64,000 nt of DNA from Pseudomonas sp. Leaf58 (lineage in GTDB: Bacteria; Pseudomonadota; Gammaproteobacteria; Pseudomonadales; Pseudomonadaceae), in contig NZ_CP032677.1 of NCBI RefSeq assembly GCF_003627215.1, positions 1,679,501 through 1,743,500 of the forward strand, in the 5' to 3' direction. The notes under the pieces were generated by a model. That model ran no database searches and had not been told where the DNA came from. It saw only the letters and a program-made list of their open reading frames with translations. Of the stretch, positions 39,389 to 48,273 are shown one piece after another (the first letter of the stretch is position 1; every line of letters begins with the position of its first letter). Position numbers and translations under genes: made by a program.

Positions 39389-39469
39389 GGCCTGCCAACA
39401 AGGACATGGAATGTCTTACCTGGTGTAGCGAATGCGCGCCATTCCTTTCCTTCGGTTTTGAGATCCACG

Positions 39470-41086
39470 ATGTTGCGTAAATCCCTCAGAGTGCAAATTC
39501 TCTCGCTGCTCGGTGGCAGCCTAGTGGCGATGTTGCTGATCGCCCTGGTGTGTTTTCAGTTTCTCTCGTCCAGCGTGCGCGGCTACGCGGCACTGGTCGA
39601 CGGGCCGCTGCGGGCCTCGCAACTGATCGACGAAGCTAACCTGCAGTTCAAGATTCAGGTGCAGGAATGGAAGAACGTGCTGTTGCGCGGACGCCAGCCG
39701 GCCGATATGGACAAATACTGGCAGCAGTTTCAGGCGCGCGAGCAGCAGGTGCAGCAACTGCTTGGGCAACTGATTGACAGCAGCGACGCTAGGCTCAAGG
39801 TACCGCTGCAGCAACTGCGTGATAGCCACCGGCAGTTGGGCCAGGCCTATGCACAGGGCCGCCAGGCATTCCTGGCAGCGGGTGGCGACCCGGTAGCTGG
39901 CGACCAGGCGGTCAAGGGCGTGGACCGTGCCGCCAGCGAACAGATGAGCGAACTGGTCGAGCAACTGCGGGCCGATGCTCGCCAGCGCGCTGCCAGCCTT
40001 AGCGCCAGCGCCGAACGCACGGTATGGTTGGGCCTGCTGGTGATGTTGGCCTCGGCGGTGTTGGTAGGGCTGCTTAGCCTGTGGTTGGTCAACCGCAGCT
40101 TGATCGAGCCGATTCGCCAGTTGATCGAGTACGTGGCGCAGCTCAGCCAGGGCCGCTTTGCCGCCCGGGTGGACAGCCGCCGCGAGGACGAACTGGGGCG
40201 CCTGGCGCGGGCTGCCAACACCTTGCGCGACTTCCTCGCCGACACCGTCGGCCGGCTGCAGGACAACGCCCAGGAGCTGGAAGGTGCCAGCGGCCAGTTG
40301 CGCAGCATCGCCGGTGACATGGCCCGTGGTAGCCACGACCAGTTCCAGCGTACCGACCAGGTAGCCACGGCCATGCACGAAATGTCTGCCACTGCCCAGG
40401 AAGTCGCCCGCCACGCGGCCGAGGCCGCTCGTGCGGCGGACGACGCCGACCACAGTGCCCAGGCAGGCGAGCAGGTGATGCAGCAGACCATCGACATCAT
40501 CGGCGCGGTCAACCGCGAAATCGCCGGCACGGCAGCGGTGATTCGCGACCTGGAGCACGACAGCACGCGCATTGGCAAAGTGCTCGAAGTGATCCGCGGC
40601 ATTGCCGAACAAACCAACCTGCTGGCGCTTAACGCGGCCATCGAAGCAGCGCGCGCCGGCGAGGCCGGGCGGGGCTTTGCGGTGGTCGCCGATGAAGTAC
40701 GCAGCCTGGCCCAGCGCACGGCGGCGTCAATTGCCGAGATCCACCAGATCATCGAGGCGGTGCAGTCGGGGGCGGTGGAAGCGGTCAAGGCCATCGAAAG
40801 TGGCCAGCAGCGCAGCGAGGAGGGTGCCGAGCAGGTGCAACAGGCCGGCCAAATGTTGCAGCGCATCACCCTGGCAGTGGAGGCGATCCGCGACATGAAC
40901 CGGCAAATTGCCACGGCGGCCGAAGAGCAGACCAGTGTGGCCGAGGACATCTCGCGCAACCTGATCGAAATCACCCGCATCGCCACGGCCAACCAGGAGG
41001 CGGTGCAGCATACCGAACAGGCCGGGCAACGCCTGCATGGGTTGTCGGGGCAATTGGGTGAGGTGACCTCGCGCCTTACCGCCTGA
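39470..41086 (+). CDS. methyl-accepting chemotaxis protein
   Basis: A 538-residue chemoreceptor. Order: cytoplasmic start, TM1 (about residues 12-35), periplasmic helical-bundle ligand domain (about 36-185), TM2 (about 190-212), HAMP (about 213-265), methylation helices, and signalling hairpin with [20 protein letters not shown] and EAARAGEAG. The ligand domain is of the four-helix-bundle type and does not reveal the ligand. No CheR-binding pentapeptide at the C terminus. I used ATG 39470; a TTG four codons earlier is possible. No clear FliA promoter upstream. Confidence 0.9.
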   Translation: MLRKSLRVQILSLLGGSLVAMLLIALVCFQFLSSSVRGYAALVDGPLRASQLIDEANLQFKIQVQEWKNVLLRGRQPADMDKYWQQFQAREQQVQQLLGQLIDSSDARLKVPLQQLRDSHRQLGQAYAQGRQAFLAAGGDPVAGDQAVKGVDRAASEQMSELVEQLRADARQRAASLSASAERTVWLGLLVMLASAVLVGLLSLWLVNRSLIEPIRQLIEYVAQLSQGRFAARVDSRREDELGRLARAANTLRDFLADTVGRLQDNAQELEGASGQLRSIAGDMARGSHDQFQRTDQVATAMHEMSATAQEVARHAAEAARAADDADHSAQAGEQVMQQTIDIIGAVNREIAGTAAVIRDLEHDSTRIGKVLEVIRGIAEQTNLLALNAAIEAARAGEAGRGFAVVADEVRSLAQRTAASIAEIHQIIEAVQSGAVEAVKAIESGQQRSEEGAEQVQQAGQMLQRITLAVEAIRDMNRQIATAAEEQTSVAEDISRNLIEITRIATANQEAVQHTEQAGQRLHGLSGQLGEVTSRLTA

Positions 41087-41106
41087 CACGCTTTCAGGCG
41101 CACAAC

Positions 41107-41132
41107 AAAAAGCCCGCACAAGGCGGGCTTTT
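41107..41132. terminator. bidirectional terminator between chemoreceptor and tRNA-Pro
   Basis: AAAAAGCCCGC-ACAAG-GCGGGCTTTT hairpin, 20 nt after the chemoreceptor stop and 8 nt after the 3' end of the leftward tRNA. Confidence 0.88.
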
Positions 41133-41139
41133 CAGGATT

Positions 41140-41216
41140 TGGTCGGAGAGACAGGATTCGAACCTGCGGCCTTCTCGTCCCGAACGAGACGCGCTACCTG
41201 GCTGCGCTACACTCCG
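41140..41216 (-). tRNA. proK: tRNA-Pro (CGG)
   Basis: A 77-nt tRNA with encoded CCA end. On the minus strand: acceptor CGGAGTG pairing with CTCTCCG (one mismatch), D-arm AGCGCAGCCAGGTAGCGC, anticodon stem TCTCG/CGAGA with loop TTCGGGA (anticodon CGG, plus-strand 41180-41182), and T-arm CAGG-TTCGAAT-CCTG. It reads CCG proline codons. The C1-G72 acceptor pair is the usual bacterial tRNA-Pro feature. Confidence 0.97.
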
Positions 41217-41297
41217 ATGAGCAAAATCCTACTGCATCCTTTTTTTGCCCGCAAGCCCTTGTAGTTGAAAGGGCCTTTGCAAAAAAGCACGCTGCAA

Positions 41298-41519
41298 TCA
41301 GAGCTCTTTGACGGTGCGGATCTGGTCCTTGTTCAGGCGCGTGCGCTTACCGTCCAGTTGCTCAAATTCATAAAAGCCGGAGTCTTCGTCGTACTTAGGT
41401 GTGTCGGTGGCCTGGATTTCGCGACCGTCGTTCAGGGTAATGACGCTTGGCGAAGCGCAGCCAGCGAGGGCGCCCAGGCCCAGAACGAGTAGGAAGGCGG
41501 GGAGGGTCCGTTGAATCAT
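41298..41519 (-). CDS. YgdI/YgdR-type small lipoprotein (DUF903)
   Basis: A 73-residue lipoprotein. Signal peptide MIQRTLPAFLLVLGLGA ends in the lipobox LAGC, so Cys21 would be lipidated. The mature part (VITLNDGREIQATDTPKYDE, YEFEQLDGKRTRLNKDQIRT) is the SH3-like DUF903 fold. Function is unknown; such proteins sit in the outer or inner membrane facing the periplasm. Single gene upstream of tRNA-Pro on the same strand. Confidence 0.9.
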   Translation of the reverse strand: MIQRTLPAFLLVLGLGALAGCASPSVITLNDGREIQATDTPKYDEDSGFYEFEQLDGKRTRLNKDQIRTVKEL

Positions 41520-41707
41520 CGTGTTTCTCCAGTGCGAGGGTGCTAGATGACATTAAGACGCAGGGCGTTCACGCAAGTTCCTCGTACAGTGCAGCATAGC
41601 GCTAATGCCCAGGCATTGACCGAGGGCAAGGGCCTAGGCTGGCCACGCGGCGCAGGGCACTGGCTGTGATATAACTGCGGCCATCCCAACCTTTGTGACA
41701 GACCCCC

Positions 41708-42247
41708 ATGAAAGCCAAGGCAGATACCCCCTTCGTGCCGCTGAACATTGCTGTGCTCACGGTCAGCGACACCCGTACCTTCGATACCGACACCTCCGGG
41801 CAGTTGTTCGTCGACCGCCTGGGCGCAGCTGGCCACCGCTTGGCCGAGCGCGTGTTGCTGAAGGACGACCTGTACAAGATCCGCGCTCAGGTCGCCGCTT
41901 GGATCGCCGATGACAGCGTACAAGTGGTGCTGATCACCGGAGGCACCGGCTTTACCGGCCGCGACAGCACGCCCGAGGCTGTCGCTTGCCTGCTGGACAA
42001 GCAGGTAGAGGGCTTTGGTGAGCTGTTCCGGCAGATTTCCGTGGCCGATATCGGCACCTCCACCGTGCAGTCGCGCGCCCTCGCCGGGTTGGCCAACGGT
42101 ACCCTGGTGTGCTGCCTGCCGGGTTCGACCAATGCGGTGCGTACCGGCTGGGACGGCATTCTTGCCGAGCAGCTCGATGCCCGCCATCGCCCGTGCAACT
42201 TCGTGCCACACCTGAAGCAGGCAGCGGCCTGTGACAGCCGTGGCTGA
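41708..42247 (+). CDS. moaB: MoaB/MogA-family molybdenum cofactor protein
   Basis: A 179-residue MPT-binding protein that adenylates molybdopterin or helps insert molybdenum. Motifs: IAVLTVSDTRTFDTDTSGQ, VLITGGTGFTGRDSTPEAV (the GGTG loop), and CLPGSTNAVRTGWDGIL. It overlaps the start of moeA by 17 nt, a translationally coupled operon. Molybdenum cofactor is needed by nitrate reductase, which links it in function to the nas genes in this window. Confidence 0.94.
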   Translation: MKAKADTPFVPLNIAVLTVSDTRTFDTDTSGQLFVDRLGAAGHRLAERVLLKDDLYKIRAQVAAWIADDSVQVVLITGGTGFTGRDSTPEAVACLLDKQVEGFGELFRQISVADIGTSTVQSRALAGLANGTLVCCLPGSTNAVRTGWDGILAEQLDARHRPCNFVPHLKQAAACDSRG

Positions 42248-43457
42248 GGTCCGCCAGGCCCGGCCGCTGATGCCGGTGGAGCAGGCACTGGAGCAGCTGC
42301 TGGGGCTGGCCGAAGCGGCACCGATCCGTGACACCGAGAACCTGCCACTGGCCGAGGCCGAGGGCCGAGTGCTGGCTACCGACTTGGTGGCCTCGCTCGA
42401 CCTGCCGCCGTGGCCGAACAGCGCCATGGACGGTTACGCCCTGCGCCTGGCTGACTGGCAGGGCGAGCCACTGCCGGTCAGCCAGCGGATCTTCGCCGGC
42501 CATGCACCGCAGCCGCTGCAACCGGGCACCTGTGCGCGTATTTTCACCGGGGCGCCGGTGCCCGCCGGTGCCGACTGCGTCGAAATGCAGGAAAATACCC
42601 AAGTGGCAGAAGACGGCCGGGTACGCTTTCTCGAACCGCTGAGAACCGCACAGAACATTCGCCCCCAAGGCCAGGAAACCCGCAAGGGTGAGCAGGTGAT
42701 GAGTGCCGGCACGCGCCTTGGGCCGATCGAACTGGGCCTGGCCGCGACCCTGGGCCACGCTCGCCTGGATGTGGTGCGCAAGGTGCGGGTGGCGGTGCTG
42801 TCCACCGGCGATGAGCTGGTCGAGCCCGGCTTGCCACTGGGGCCCGGGCAAATCTACAACAGCAACCGCCGGCTGCTGGTCAGCTGGTTGCAACGGCTGG
42901 GCTGCGAGGTGGTTGACGCCGGCATCCTGCCGGATGACCTGGCGCGTACCCGCGCCTGCCTGGCCGGGCTGGGCGGTGTCGACTTGATCCTGTCCACCGG
43001 CGGTGTCTCGGTTGGCGAAGCCGACTACCTCGGCGCCGCCCTGCGCGAAGCCGGTGAACTGGCGTTGTGGAAGCTGGCGATCAAGCCGGGTAAACCGCTA
43101 ACCTTCGGTCACTTCCAAGGCGTACCGGTGATTGGCCTGCCGGGTAACCCAGCCTCGACCCTGGTCACGTTTGGCCTGTTGACGCGGCCTTACCTGCTGC
43201 GTCGCCAGGGCGTGGCCGAAGTCACGCCGCTGCGTTTCGACATGCCGGCAGGCTTTGATTGGCCTAAGCCCGGCACGCGCCGTGAGTACCTGCGCGCACG
43301 CATCGAGCAGGGCCAGGTGCGCATCTACAAAAACCAGAGCTCGGGCGTGTTGCGCAGCGCAGCCTGGGCCGAGGGGTTGGTGGAAGTGCGCGAAGGCAGC
43401 ACGCCGAAGCAGGGCGACAGCGTGCCGTTCATCCCCTTCAGCGAGCTACTTGGCTGA
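42231..43457 (+). CDS. moeA: MoeA, molybdopterin molybdenumtransferase
   Basis: A 408-residue enzyme that inserts molybdenum into adenylated molybdopterin. Domain 1-2 motifs PPWPNSAMDGYALR and GTCARIFTGAPVPAGAD; the MPT-binding domain 3 has VAVLSTGDELVEPG, ILSTGGVSVGEADYLG and VIGLPGNPASTLVTFGLL; domain 4 is C-terminal. The GTG start at 42231 lies inside the end of moaB. Its last 12 bases overlap the convergent glycosyltransferase gene. Confidence 0.94.
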   Translation: MTAVAEVRQARPLMPVEQALEQLLGLAEAAPIRDTENLPLAEAEGRVLATDLVASLDLPPWPNSAMDGYALRLADWQGEPLPVSQRIFAGHAPQPLQPGTCARIFTGAPVPAGADCVEMQENTQVAEDGRVRFLEPLRTAQNIRPQGQETRKGEQVMSAGTRLGPIELGLAATLGHARLDVVRKVRVAVLSTGDELVEPGLPLGPGQIYNSNRRLLVSWLQRLGCEVVDAGILPDDLARTRACLAGLGGVDLILSTGGVSVGEADYLGAALREAGELALWKLAIKPGKPLTFGHFQGVPVIGLPGNPASTLVTFGLLTRPYLLRRQGVAEVTPLRFDMPAGFDWPKPGTRREYLRARIEQGQVRIYKNQSSGVLRSAAWAEGLVEVREGSTPKQGDSVPFIPFSELLG

Positions 43458-44693
43458 GCGGCCCAGCCAGGCACTGGCCAGTGGCGCGGCTTCGGCCGGT
43501 GCTGCCTGGGCCAGGCGCATGTGCACGTTCTCCAGTTGCTGCGCGGCAACGCTCCAGTCGTGGCGCTGGCGAGCGAACTGGCGCCCGGCGTCGCTCAACT
43601 GGCTCATGCGCCATGGCTGGTTCAACAGCTGGGTGATCAGCAAGGCCAGCTGGTCGCCGTCGTCACTGCCCAGGTAGTGCTCGCCGTTGTTCGCGGCCAG
43701 GCCGGAAACGCCTTTGCCGGTGGTGATGACCGGCAAGCCGGCGGCCATCGCTTCGAGGATTTTCACCTTGGAGCCGCCGGCGTAGCGCAGCGGTGCGAAA
43801 AACAGCGCCGAACGCCGCTGCAGCTCACGCAGGTCTGGGCGGTAGCCGAACCATTCGATCCGTGGGTCGTTCCAGTGCAGTTTCCAGCTGGCCGGCATGG
43901 CATGCCCGGCAATCGCCAGGCGCACTGCCGGGTTGCTCATCCACACCTGCGGCATGATGTCTTCCAGCGCCCATTCGATGGCTTCCAGGTTGGCGCCATA
44001 TTCGAAGTTGCCGACGAACAGCAGGCGCTGGCTGTGCAGTGCGGGTTGCACGTGCTGGTAGAAATCACAATCCACGCCATTGACCACCACGTTCACAGGG
44101 CGCCCGCTGATCTGTGCGATCAGCTCGGCATCGTGGGCGCTGACCGCCACCAGTTCGCTGGGCTGGCGGAGCACGCGGTGCTCCCAGCGCCGGTAGCGCC
44201 AGCGGTCGAAGGCGTTGAGCGGGCGCAGCCACAGCGGCAGCGGGTCGTGGCTGGCGCCGCCCATCACTGACTCCAAGGTGTGCTCACTGAGCATGTAGGG
44301 CAACCCGCGCGCCAGCAGGGCTTTTTCGAAGGGCTGGAAGCTGTAGCTGTGCTCGATCTGGATCACGTCCCAGGGTTCATCGAGCAGTTGCTCGAAGCGG
44401 TGCCGCAGGCAAGGGGCCAGGCCATGGATGATCGCCCGCATGGGGTAGTCGATGATCGGCGAGGCCAGCAGGTTAAGCGGGCTGTGCAGTGGCCGGCGGG
44501 GCAGCACGATCAGGCGTTCGAGCAAGGGCTCCAAGGCTTCGCGGGCGCTATCGCTCAGGGGGACTTTCGATTGCACCAGCAGGGTAATGCGGTGGCCGCG
44601 CTGTGCCAATGCGCGTATCAAGTGGTATTGCCGGGTCTTGCTGCCGCTGGTGGTCGGCCAGGGCAGGTAAGGCAGTGTCCAGAGAATGCGCAT
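43446..44693 (-). CDS. GT4-type glycosyltransferase
   Basis: A 415-residue retaining glycosyltransferase with two Rossmann domains. N-terminal acceptor domain starts MRILWTLPYLPWPTTSGSKT. The C-terminal nucleotide-sugar domain has LLFVGNFEYGANLEAIEWAL and the E-x7-E motif in SKVKILEAMAAGLPVITTG. No membrane helix. No other polysaccharide gene is nearby, so the product (surface glycan or other glycoconjugate) is unknown. It ends inside moeA by 12 bp on the opposite strand. Confidence 0.85.
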   Translation of the reverse strand: MRILWTLPYLPWPTTSGSKTRQYHLIRALAQRGHRITLLVQSKVPLSDSAREALEPLLERLIVLPRRPLHSPLNLLASPIIDYPMRAIIHGLAPCLRHRFEQLLDEPWDVIQIEHSYSFQPFEKALLARGLPYMLSEHTLESVMGGASHDPLPLWLRPLNAFDRWRYRRWEHRVLRQPSELVAVSAHDAELIAQISGRPVNVVVNGVDCDFYQHVQPALHSQRLLFVGNFEYGANLEAIEWALEDIMPQVWMSNPAVRLAIAGHAMPASWKLHWNDPRIEWFGYRPDLRELQRRSALFFAPLRYAGGSKVKILEAMAAGLPVITTGKGVSGLAANNGEHYLGSDDGDQLALLITQLLNQPWRMSQLSDAGRQFARQRHDWSVAAQQLENVHMRLAQAAPAEAAPLASAWLGRSAK

Positions 44694-44728
44694 GACCCGG
44701 AATCCTCGCTAAAAGCTACGGATAGCAA

Positions 44729-44774
44729 GACGCGCCCGTAAGCAGCAGTGGTAAAACCACTGCCGGGGCGCGTC
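44729..44774. other. 46-nt strong hairpin between glycosyltransferase and yegS
   Basis: Outer arms GACGCGCCC / GGGCGCGTC and inner arms GCAGTGG / CCACTGC around TAAAA. It lies 36 nt upstream of the glycosyltransferase start on that gene's leader side. No T-tract on either strand. Confidence 0.6.
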
Positions 44775-44875
44775 CATGGCAACAGGTATATTTGCTGAGC
44801 ATAGCCGCGCATTTCAGGCATGGGGGAAAAGACCGGCACCGCTGTCGATTAATGTCCGGCGGGCGCTCCTAACAT

Positions 44876-44901
44876 TGGCCGCTTTGGCCCGTTTTTTTTG
44901 G
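44876..44901 (+). terminator. terminator-like element upstream of yegS
   Basis: GGCC-GCTTT-GGCC followed by CG and eight T, 71 nt before the yegS ATG. The stem is short. With the hairpin at 44729 it could bound a small RNA, or be a leader element. Confidence 0.4.
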
Positions 44902-44971
44902 CGGCGCATGCAACGATCCGGTGGTATGGAAGGTCGAGATCTGGGTTGGTCAACATCACGGAGGCGCGCAC

Positions 44972-45859
44972 ATGCAAGGGCGTAAGGCAATGCTGATCCT
45001 GCACGGCAAGCAGGCGATGAACGAAGAGTTGCGCAGCGCCGTGTATGGCCTGCGCGACAGCGGCTGGGTGCTGGATGTGCGGGTCACCTGGGAGGCCGGT
45101 GACGCCCAACGGCTGGTTGCCGAGGCGCTGGCTGCCGGCTACAGCCATATCGTCGCCGGTGGCGGGGATGGCACATTGCGCGATGTCGCCGAGGCCATGG
45201 GGCGGGCGGCTACCGAGGCCAGCCTGGCCTTGTTGCCGCTGGGTACCGCCAACGATTTTGCCAAGGCGGCAGGCATACCCCTGGAGCCCGCCACCGCGCT
45301 GGCCCTGCTGAACCTACCGGCACAGCCAATAGACCTGGGCCAGGCTGGCGAGCAGATGTTCCTCAACATGGCCACGGGCGGCTTTGGCAGCCAGGTCACC
45401 GCCAATACTTCCGAGGACCTGAAGAAGGTGCTGGGCGCTGCCGCCTACCTGTTCACCGGGTTGTCGCGCTTCAGTGAACTGCAGGCAGCCTCGGTGACGT
45501 TGCAGGGGCCGGGTTTTCACTGGGAGGGGGACTTGCTGGCGCTGGGAATCGGCAATGGCCGCCAGGCCGGCGGCGGGCAGGCGCTATGCCCAGAGGCCGT
45601 GGTGAATGACGGCCTGCTCGACATCGCCATCCTGCCGGCGCCGCAGGAGGTGGTCGGCGCCCTGCGTGAGCTGCTGGCAGGTGACGGCCTGTTTGTACGG
45701 GCCAGGTTGCCCTGGGTCGAGATCAAGTGCTCGCAAGGGCTGGACATCAACCTCGATGGCGAGCCAGTGCAAGCCGATAACCTGCGCTTCCAGGCCAAGC
45801 CCGCTGCACTGTGCGTGCACCTGCCGAGCGGGTCGCCGTTGCTCAGTCGTCCAGGCTGA
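44972..45859 (+). CDS. yegS: YegS-like lipid kinase
   Basis: A 295-residue DAGK-catalytic-domain kinase phosphorylating a lipid (phosphatidylglycerol in E. coli YegS). Nucleotide-binding motif HIVAGGGDGTLRDVAEAMG (about residues 60-80) and LPLGTANDFAKA; the C-terminal beta-sandwich carries DGLLDIAIL and NLDGEPVQAD. Start ATG 44972 has GGAGG 10 nt upstream; the longer frame is rejected. It overlaps the convergent response-regulator gene by 17 bp. Confidence 0.9.
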   Translation: MQGRKAMLILHGKQAMNEELRSAVYGLRDSGWVLDVRVTWEAGDAQRLVAEALAAGYSHIVAGGGDGTLRDVAEAMGRAATEASLALLPLGTANDFAKAAGIPLEPATALALLNLPAQPIDLGQAGEQMFLNMATGGFGSQVTANTSEDLKKVLGAAAYLFTGLSRFSELQAASVTLQGPGFHWEGDLLALGIGNGRQAGGGQALCPEAVVNDGLLDIAILPAPQEVVGALRELLAGDGLFVRARLPWVEIKCSQGLDINLDGEPVQADNLRFQAKPAALCVHLPSGSPLLSRPG

Positions 45860-46502
45860 TGATTTTCTCGCGCACGGCAAACAGCACCAGGCCGGCCACG
45901 TCATGGATCTGCAGGCGCTTCATGATCTGTGAGCGGTGGGTTTCCACGGTCTTGATCGACAGGCCCAGGCCGCTGGCGATTTCCCGCGTCGACTTGCCGC
46001 GTACGATCAGGCGCAAGATCTCCAACTGGCGCACGGTGAGGCTATGCCGCTCACCAGCAGGTTGCTTGGCCTGCCTGGCGTGCCGCAGCGCCTGGTTGAT
46101 GACCGTATGGGCGATCGCCGGGCTGAGGTAGCGCTCGCCATTGCGCACCGCGGCCAGGGCCTGCTCCAGTTCGGTGGCGCTGGTGTCCTTGAGCAGGTAG
46201 CCATGGGCGCCGCTCTCCAGGGCTCGCATGATCAGGTCCGGGTCGGTGTGCATCGACAAGATCAGCACCTTGCAGGTGCTACCGCTGGCGCGCAGTTGAG
46301 TGAGGGCGTCCAGGCCGCTGGTCGAGCGCATGGAGATGTCCAGCAAGATGATGTCCGGTGCTAGCGTGCGCACCTGCTCGAGCAGTTGGCTGCCGTCGTC
46401 GGCTTCGCCGATTACGTCGTAGCCGGGGACGTCGCCGACCAATGCACGCACCCCTGCGCGGATCAGCGAGTGGTCGTCGACCAGCAGCAGTCTACAGGTC
46501 AT
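45843..46502 (-). CDS. NarL/LuxR-type response regulator
   Basis: A 219-residue response regulator. Receiver domain with LLLVDDHSLIRAGV, phosphoacceptor in IILLDISMRSTSG, conserved Lys in GYLLKDTSATEL. C-terminal LuxR HTH (GKSTREIASGLGLSIKTVET). Its start overlaps the upstream kinase gene by 11 nt, so the two form a coupled operon. Targets unknown. Direct 9-bp repeats upstream of the operon may be its own binding sites. Confidence 0.9.
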   Translation of the reverse strand: MTCRLLLVDDHSLIRAGVRALVGDVPGYDVIGEADDGSQLLEQVRTLAPDIILLDISMRSTSGLDALTQLRASGSTCKVLILSMHTDPDLIMRALESGAHGYLLKDTSATELEQALAAVRNGERYLSPAIAHTVINQALRHARQAKQPAGERHSLTVRQLEILRLIVRGKSTREIASGLGLSIKTVETHRSQIMKRLQIHDVAGLVLFAVREKIISLDD

Positions 46503-47388
46503 GGGCGGCACTACTCCTGGCGCGTTGCTGGGTACGCGGCGGCCATGGGAACACGGCTTCGATGCGCGTGCCCTGGCCGAGCTGGCTGGTGATGTCGAGG
46601 CTGCCGTGCAAGGCGAACACCCGCTCCTGCATGCCGGCCAGGCCACGCTGGCCGGCCTCGGCGGGGTGCTGGGCGGGCACAAAACCGCGGCCATCATCGT
46701 GGATTGACAGCGCCAGCCCTGCGGGGGTGCGCTGCAAGCGGATAACCAGGTTGCGTGCTTGGGCGTGGCGCAACATGTTGGTCACGGCCTCCTGGGTGAT
46801 GCGGAACACCGCCATTGCCACGGCCTCGTCGATACCTCCAAGGCGCTGGTTGCACGCCAGGCTCCAATGTACGCTGCTGCTGGCCAGCGTGCGCAGCAGG
46901 TGCGCGCGCAGGCTGGCTTCAAGGCCAAGGCTGGCCAGCTGCCGCGGGTTGAGCAGGGCGGACACATCACGCACGTTGCCCAAGGTGTCATCCAGCGTGC
47001 TGCGCAGGGCTTCGCAGTGGGTCTGCAGTTCATCGGGCATGCGCCGTTGCAGCCACTGCAGCTGCAGCTTGGCGGCAGTGAGCAACTGGCCGATGTCGTC
47101 ATGCAGCTCCCGGCTTAGGTGCTGGCGCTCGTCTTCCTGGACCTTAAGCATGCGCTCGGCCAGTTCTGCCGGGCGCATGCTGATTGACCGAGCGCCCAGG
47201 CCCAGGAACACAACGGCGCCCAGCGTGGCGGCTAGCTGCAGCACCAGCAGGCCGCCCGGGATTGCCTGGTTGGCCAAATACAGCACGAGGTTGGCGACCA
47301 GCGAGGCCACGCACAGCCCGGCCGTCGCCCAACGCAGCAGGGCAGCGCGGGTGCAGCAACGCAAAGGAGTTTTCAAGCGTGGGAACAT
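46492..47388 (-). CDS. NarX/UhpB-type sensor histidine kinase
   Basis: A 298-residue kinase. Two hydrophobic segments (about residues 20-40 and 45-70) with almost no periplasmic loop, so it is likely to sense membrane state or a cytoplasmic cue. The HisKA_3 H-box is ERQHLSRELHDDIGQLLTA (His in LHDD). HATPase motifs are ITQEAVTNMLRHA (N box), DDGRGF and GLAGMQERV. I used ATG 47388; a TTG 15 codons upstream is an alternative, and neither has a good ribosome site. First gene of the operon with the NarL-type regulator. Confidence 0.85.
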   Translation of the reverse strand: MFPRLKTPLRCCTRAALLRWATAGLCVASLVANLVLYLANQAIPGGLLVLQLAATLGAVVFLGLGARSISMRPAELAERMLKVQEDERQHLSRELHDDIGQLLTAAKLQLQWLQRRMPDELQTHCEALRSTLDDTLGNVRDVSALLNPRQLASLGLEASLRAHLLRTLASSSVHWSLACNQRLGGIDEAVAMAVFRITQEAVTNMLRHAQARNLVIRLQRTPAGLALSIHDDGRGFVPAQHPAEAGQRGLAGMQERVFALHGSLDITSQLGQGTRIEAVFPWPPRTQQRARSSAAHDL

Positions 47389-47763
47389 AGGTAGGGAAGC
47401 CACTGAAGTATTGCTGATGAAGGCCTTGAACAATGCGGGTCAAAGGCTTTGGCGCAGTACTTTCGATGTTTTTTTGAACACGTGATCTTTCAACCGTTGG
47501 GCAGGTTGCAAGCGTTTGTGGGGGCGCATATTACCACTTCGCACTGCATCGGTCGCTGCTGGGTAACGCCTTGAACGCTTGCCGGTCGGGCGGTGGCGGG
47601 TAGCAAAGTGCCACCCGGTAGTGTTGCCTCACGCACTTGCCGGGTAACTTGCGCATTAACGCTAAAACTTGGCCTCAACGTGGCCCCCGGGTAACTTGGG
47701 TAACTTTCCAAGTTCGAGCGGCTGCAGCTTGAATCAACGCGCTTAGTTGCTCTTGGCACAGGG
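47389..47763. other. 375-bp regulatory region upstream of the NarX-type kinase
   Basis: No gene. Holds GGGTAACTT direct repeats at 47642-47650, 47689-47697 and 47698-47706 (the last two exactly adjacent) and a related GGGTAAC at 47561-47567. On the coding strand of the kinase operon they read AAGTTACCC. Probable operator array. Confidence 0.55.
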
Positions 47764-48273
47764 TTAATACGGCAGGAATGAGCGACCGGGCCGTGTACCG
47801 GCAGCCGCTTCTGTAGGCGAGTGAATACACGCGTTGCCCTGCTCGTCGCACGACGCGCAGGCTGGCGCAAAGGGTTGCGGCACGACCTTGGCCAGGTCAC
47901 CCAATAGCACCAGCTGTTCGCCGATATCCAGGTTCAGCTGCCCTGTACGTGGGTCGACCAGTTCTAACTGCCAGGCCAGCAGGGTCAGGCATGCCCCTAC
48001 CGCGGGCAGGGCTTCGCGCGACAGGCAGCCGCCATGGCAGGCCGGCGCGAGCAACTGCTGCAGGGCGGTGGCGTAGTGGGCGACTTCGCGCAGGCCCAGG
48101 CGCGTGGCCTGCCGGGCAAGGTTGTCGAGGGCGTTGTCCAGGCAGTGGCAGGCATCCGGGTCGTTGTCGATCAGTTCCAGGTGCTGCAGGCATTCCTGGG
48201 CTTGGGTCAGCAACACCTGGGCATCCAGCAGGAAGCCCTGCAGGGCGTCATCGAACGATAAGGCACTGTCCAT
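47764..48273 (-). CDS. Hpt/CheA-P1-like protein lacking the phospho-histidine
   Basis: A 169-residue helical protein. Residues about 35-85 resemble the P1/Hpt helical bundle: LQHLELIDNDPDACHCLDNA followed by LDNLARQATRLGLREVAHYA, in the same layout as CheA P1 (H-x-x-KG followed by GL-x-E-x-A). The position of the phosphorylated His is occupied by D/N (ALDNLAR in place of VHTLKG), so it should not be phosphorylated. It is divergent from cheV. The two adjacent ATGs (48276, 48273) are equal candidates; I used the one 7 nt after GGGGG. A scaffold or inhibitor role is inference. Confidence 0.65.
   Translation of the reverse strand: MDSALSFDDALQGFLLDAQVLLTQAQECLQHLELIDNDPDACHCLDNALDNLARQATRLGLREVAHYATALQQLLAPACHGGCLSREALPAVGACLTLLAWQLELVDPRTGQLNLDIGEQLVLLGDLAKVVPQPFAPACASCDEQGNACIHSPTEAAAGTRPGRSFLPY

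Noticed and set aside
39389..39469. FliA promoter for the chemoreceptor at 39470
   Set aside because: No GCCGAT -10 element occurs in the upstream gap.
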